NCBI GenBank assembly: GCA_900543875.1
Contig: UQSV01000066.1
Location: forward strand, 1-7,831
Source of the DNA: an uncultured Coriobacteriaceae bacterium
GTDB lineage: Bacteria > Actinomycetota > Coriobacteriia > Coriobacteriales > Atopobiaceae
DNA length: 7,831 bases
Direction: 5' to 3'
Notes under the pieces: generated by a model
What the model was told of the DNA's origin: nothing
Seen by the model: the letters and a program-made list of their open reading frames with translations, nothing else
Databases searched by the model: none
Translations under genes and position numbers: made by a program
Shown: positions 5,525-7,831 of the stretch, piece by piece
Position numbering within the stretch: position 1 is the first letter of the stretch
Layout: each line of letters starts with the position of its first letter

Positions 5525-6454
5525 ATGTCCAACGCCAGCAAGAAGTACCTCGCTTCGCTCGTCCTCTTTGGCTCCAACGGCATTGTCGCCTCGATGATTG
5601 ACCTGCCGAGCATCTTCATCGTGCTGGCGCGCGTGACCCTGGGCGCCGCGCTGCTCGCGGGCGTAGTGCTCGCGAGTTGCCGCAACCGCGCCAACCTGCA
5701 GGCGCCCAGCCACCCGCGCGAAGCCCTCTACCTGCTGGTATCGGGTGCCGCCCTGGGCGTTGCGTGGCTCTTCCTCTTCGAGGCCTACCGCTACGTGGGC
5801 GTGGGCACGGCGTCGCTGCTCTTCTACTGCGGCCCCGTCATCGTCATGGTCCTCTCGCCCGTACTCTTTGGCGCGCGTCTCACGGCCCAGAAGCTGCTGG
5901 GGTTTGTCGCCGTCATCTGTGGCGCGTTTCTCGTGGTGGGAGGCGGTGCGGACGGCGCCATCCAGCCCATGGGCATCTTCCTGGGCGCCATGAGCGCGGT
6001 CATGTACGCTGTCATGGTGATCTTCTCCAAGAAGGTGAACTTTATCGGGGGCGTCGAGTGCTCCGCGCTGCAGCTGTGCGGCAGCTTCTCTGCCGTGGCC
6101 ATCTACCTCGTGGGATGCGCCGTCGCGGGCACCTTTGCCGCTCCGAGCGCCGCTGAGCTCGCTCATCTCAACGTGGGAGCCATCCTCTGTATTGGCCTCG
6201 TCAACACGGGCCTTGGCTGCTTCATGTACTTCTCCTCGATGGGCGAGCTGCCCGTGACGCGCGTCGCGGTCTGCGGCTACCTCGAGCCCCTCTCGGCCGT
6301 GGTGCTCTCCGCCGTGCTGCTGGGCGAGCCCATGAGCATGGCCAACGTCGCCGGCGCGTGCCTCGTGCTGGGCGGCGCCCTCTACTCCGAGCTGGGCGAA
6401 CAGCTCGTCGACCGCCTGCGCGAGCGCCGTCACCACCACCTCGCCGCGGCCTAG
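5525..6454 (+). CDS. EamA/DMT-family transporter
   Basis: This 309-residue, very hydrophobic protein has the two EamA halves of drug/metabolite transporters (residues about 8-139 and 149-288), giving about ten membrane segments: roughly 8-24, 29-51, 66-87, 93-113, 121-140, 148-167, 180-203, 213-234, 244-265 and 269-289. The block YLEPLSAVVLSAVLLGEPMS (252-271) is the family's characteristic region near the ninth to tenth helix. Such proteins usually export amino acids or other small metabolites across the cytoplasmic membrane; the substrate here is unknown. The ATG at 5525 is preceded by AAGGAAG at 5508-5514, with slightly long spacing. The C-terminal tail is Arg/His-rich (RERRHHHLAAA) and probably cytosolic. 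It is divergent from lysR, the common arrangement of a regulator with its exporter. Confidence 0.93.
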   Translation: MSNASKKYLASLVLFGSNGIVASMIDLPSIFIVLARVTLGAALLAGVVLASCRNRANLQAPSHPREALYLLVSGAALGVAWLFLFEAYRYVGVGTASLLFYCGPVIVMVLSPVLFGARLTAQKLLGFVAVICGAFLVVGGGADGAIQPMGIFLGAMSAVMYAVMVIFSKKVNFIGGVECSALQLCGSFSAVAIYLVGCAVAGTFAAPSAAELAHLNVGAILCIGLVNTGLGCFMYFSSMGELPVTRVAVCGYLEPLSAVVLSAVLLGEPMSMANVAGACLVLGGALYSELGEQLVDRLRERRHHHLAAA

Positions 6455-6529
6455 CCCCTGTCCGAGAAGGACGCTGCCGAGACGGTCATGCCTTTCAACC
6501 CTGCTCGCTTACATCAAACTTCGTCTCTC

Positions 6530-6580
6530 GTGGCCCCGCGGCCGCTCCTTCGGGTATCGTTGGAGCCACCGCAGGGCCAC
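6530..6580 (+). promoter_or_regulatory. Long hairpin just upstream of the HAD gene, possible structured leader
   Basis: GTGGCCC (6530-6536) pairs with GGGCCAC (6574-6580). After a 1x1 mismatch, GCGG (6538-6541) pairs with CCGC (6569-6572). After a 2x2 internal loop, GCTCC (6544-6548) pairs with GGAGC (6562-6566), closing a 13-base loop. This makes 16 pairs interrupted only by symmetric internal loops. The structure ends 10 bases before the ribosome binding site of the HAD gene. No T-tract follows, so it is not a classical terminator for the transporter gene. It may be a cis-regulatory leader; high GC content makes chance stems commoner, hence the modest confidence. Confidence 0.4.
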
Positions 6581-6600
6581 AATGCTATCCGGGGGGATTC

Positions 6601-7422
6601 ATGGCTTACCAGCTCATTGCGCTCGACATGGACGGAACGCTGCTCGACTCGAAGAAGCGCGTGCTACCCAGCTCGCTCGACGCCATCCGCCGTGCGTCCG
6701 ACGCCGGCAAGGCCGTCGCCATCAGCTCGGGCCGCTGTCCTGCGATGGTGGCCCTCTACAAGGACGACCTGCCCGGCGTTCGCTACGCAATTTGCTGCGC
6801 CGGCGCCACGATCTATGACCTCGAGCAGGACAAGACCATGTTCGAGCAGTGCCTCGACCCCGCCTTTGTCGACCGCGCGCTCGAGGTGGCCGAGGGCCTC
6901 GGCTTCTTCTTGCTCGAGGTAACGAGCGGTGCCAACGTCTACATGCAGCCCGACGAGGTCGAGCGCGTGGAGGAGGTCGGCGTGGGCGCCTACGCCGACC
7001 TCTACCGCAAGACCTGCACCATGGTCGATGACGCCCACGCCCTTGCCCGCGAGCTGCGCGGCAACCTCTCCAAGCTCAACTTCCACTTCGCGAGCGTCGA
7101 GGCCCGCGACCGCTGCCGCGAGCTGCTCGAGGGCGACGACGTCGTGATCACCAACGCCGAGCGCTCGACCATGGAGTTCACGGCGCGCGGCATCGACAAG
7201 GGCCAGGGCGTGGCCCGTCTCGCGCAGATCCTGGGTATCGACAACGACCAGACCATCGCCGTGGGAGACGCCGAGAACGACCTGTCGATGCTGCGGTCGG
7301 CGGGCCTTGGCGTGGCGATGGGAAACGCCCTTCCCGAGGCCGTCGCCGCCGCGGACGTGCAGGTGGCCGACAACGACCACGACGGCGTGGCGGAGGCGAT
7401 TCGCCGCTACCTGCTTGCGTAA
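6601..7422 (+). CDS. Cof-type HAD-IIB family phosphatase
   Basis: This 273-residue protein is a haloacid dehalogenase superfamily hydrolase of the Cof/IIB subfamily, cytoplasmic Mg-dependent phosphatases that dephosphorylate sugar phosphates, flavin or pyridoxal intermediates and similar small molecules. Motif I is LDMDGTLLDS with nucleophile D9 and acid/base D11; motif II is ISSGR with S43; motif III is K200 in GIDKGQGV; motif IV is GDAENDLSML with D223 and D227. Residues of about 85-190 form the C2-type cap that decides substrate choice; its sequence does not let me name the substrate. The ATG at 6601 has GGGGGGA at 6591-6597 three bases upstream, and the family begins here, so longer in-frame extensions are rejected. 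It is separated from the transporter gene by 146 bases including a hairpin, and from pyrG by a terminator, so it is probably its own unit or a read-through from the transporter. Confidence 0.95.
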   Translation: MAYQLIALDMDGTLLDSKKRVLPSSLDAIRRASDAGKAVAISSGRCPAMVALYKDDLPGVRYAICCAGATIYDLEQDKTMFEQCLDPAFVDRALEVAEGLGFFLLEVTSGANVYMQPDEVERVEEVGVGAYADLYRKTCTMVDDAHALARELRGNLSKLNFHFASVEARDRCRELLEGDDVVITNAERSTMEFTARGIDKGQGVARLAQILGIDNDQTIAVGDAENDLSMLRSAGLGVAMGNALPEAVAAADVQVADNDHDGVAEAIRRYLLA

Positions 7423-7462
7423 GGAGCGGTGCCGCGCATGGCGTCCTTACGCACTTCTCGCA

Positions 7463-7500
7463 CCATAATGCCAGCTGATGGCTGGTGTGGCACTTAATGG
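7463..7500. repeat. Imperfect inverted repeat after the HAD gene
   Basis: CCAT (7463-7466) and TGCCA (7469-7473) are mirrored by TGGCA (7488-7492) and ATGG (7497-7500). Inside, CCAGC (7471-7475) can instead pair with GCTGG (7481-7485) around a five-base loop. It lies just before the terminator at 7504 and may be part of the end of the HAD transcript. Confidence 0.4.
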
Positions 7501-7503
7501 GGG

Positions 7504-7536
7504 AGCGGCTGGCCCACAGGGGCTGGCCGCTTTCTC
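7504..7536 (+). terminator. Intrinsic-type terminator after the HAD gene
   Basis: AGCGGCTGGCCC (7504-7515) pairs with GGGCTGGCCGCT (7520-7531) over 12 positions, two of them G-U, around the loop ACAG, and is followed by TTCTC after the T at 7531. It lies 82 bases past the HAD stop codon. The U-tract is short, so efficiency may be moderate. Confidence 0.65.
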
Positions 7537-7555
7537 ATGCACGCCCCTCGCTTGC

Positions 7556-7574
7556 GTACGCCCCCTCGGCGTAC
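7556..7574. repeat. Small perfect hairpin upstream of the pyrG promoter
   Basis: GTACGCC (7556-7562) and GGCGTAC (7568-7574) form a perfect seven-base inverted repeat with a five-base loop CCCTC. It is followed by AACGCGTT (a palindrome, 7575-7582) and an AT-rich tract at 7581-7597. A protein-binding site or a second terminator element is possible; nothing in the sequence decides. Confidence 0.4.
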
Positions 7575-7628
7575 AACGCGTTAACAAATAATGAATTGGT
7601 CCGCGCGCCCGCCGCGCTCCTTGCGCGG

Positions 7629-7637
7629 TGCTAGGAT
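7629..7637 (+). promoter_or_regulatory. Extended -10 promoter for pyrG
   Basis: TGCTAGGAT gives a TG-N extension directly before TAGGAT (7632-7637), a TANNNT-type -10 box. No -35 match is seen at the expected distance, which is usual for extended -10 promoters. Transcription would begin near 7643-7645, leaving a leader of about 45 bases. Confidence 0.5.
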
Positions 7638-7642
7638 GAAGA

Positions 7643-7678
7643 CCCGTAGAAAGAGAAATGTTGGTATCTACGGGAAGG
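7643..7678 (+). promoter_or_regulatory. pyrG leader hairpin overlapping the ribosome binding site
   Basis: CCCGTAGA (7643-7650) pairs perfectly with TCTACGGG (7667-7674) around a 16-base loop. The right arm runs into GGGAAGG (7672-7678), the Shine-Dalgarno sequence of pyrG, and would cover its first two or three bases. The left arm is at the predicted start of the transcript. Confidence 0.5.
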
Positions 7679-7687
7679 TTTCCTCGC

Positions 7688-7831
7688 ATGACAAAGCACA
7701 TCTTCGTAACCGGAGGCGTCGTCTCGTCCCTTGGCAAGGGCATCACCGCTGCCTCGCTCGGTCGCCTGCTCAAAAGCCGCGGCTACAAGGTCATGATGCA
7801 GAAGGCCGACCCGTACCTCAACGTTGACCCG
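7688..7831 (+). CDS. pyrG: CTP synthase, N-terminal part (3' truncated by window edge)
   Basis: CTP synthase makes CTP from UTP, ATP and glutamine in the cytoplasm, the last step of de novo pyrimidine nucleotide synthesis. Only the first 48 of about 540 residues are present, and the frame is open to the window end. The start MTKHIFVTGGVVSSLGKG is the near-invariant N-terminus of the amidoligase domain; residues 9-18 form its P-loop, with K17 the expected phosphate contact. KADPYLNVDP (39-48) is also highly conserved. The ATG at 7688 follows GGGAAGG with a nine-base spacer. It has its own promoter-like sequence after the terminator of the HAD gene. Confidence 0.97.
   Translation, partial: MTKHIFVTGGVVSSLGKGITAASLGRLLKSRGYKVMMQKADPYLNVDP

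Noticed and set aside
5453..6439. 328-codon minus-strand frame opposite the transporter gene
   Set aside because: His/Glu/Ala/Arg-rich shadow of a clear membrane protein, with no domain.
6560..6588. TTGGAG and TGCTAT as a promoter for the HAD gene
   Set aside because: The spacing fits, but the -10 matches only three of six bases, and the start would fall inside the ribosome binding site.
6358..6600. Extended HAD frame beginning inside the transporter gene
   Set aside because: The added residues are unrelated to the family and cross the hairpin; ATG 6601 has a good ribosome binding site.
7638..7660. Bacillus-type CTP control of pyrG by G-addition at the transcript start
   Set aside because: The predicted start region reads GAAGACCCG, without the initial G-run this mechanism needs, and no attenuator is seen before the start codon.

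Overview
The window is GC-rich bacterial DNA with tightly packed, typically bacterial genes. recN lies at the left edge and pyrG at the right edge. This pairing, the codon use and the gene set (TcdA, UPF0371/DUF1846, LysR plus EamA, Cof-type HAD) suggest a high-GC actinobacterium, most likely of class Coriobacteriia (Olsenella/Collinsella/Atopobium group). That placement is inference; no rRNA or other decisive marker is present.

Layout, left to right: the 3' part of recN (+); a convergent gap holding a striking nested palindrome (737-850); a minus-strand pair tcdA then a TatD-type hydrolase (2608 down to 882); a short divergent gap; a complete UPF0371/DUF1846 gene (+, 2712-4193); a second convergent gap with another long palindrome (4289-4352); a LysR regulator (-) divergent from an EamA/DMT-type exporter (+), separated by 237 bases full of REP-like palindromic debris and a possible operator; a Cof-type HAD phosphatase (+) preceded by a long hairpin; an intrinsic terminator; and the 5' end of pyrG with a leader hairpin that touches its ribosome binding site.

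The genes do not form one pathway. The clearest functional units are tcdA-tatD (8 bases apart, probably co-transcribed; tRNA modification plus a metal-dependent hydrolase) and the divergent lysR/eamA pair, a common arrangement in which the regulator controls its neighbouring exporter. In mycobacteria recN and pyrG are only two genes apart, in a tlyA-nadK-recN cluster, so the six genes between them here look like a lineage-specific block in an otherwise conserved neighbourhood.

No phage, toxin, CRISPR, defence or transposase gene is visible. The unusual content is non-coding: at least four distinct long inverted repeats, two of which share an eight-base loop motif, plus two candidate structured 5' leaders.
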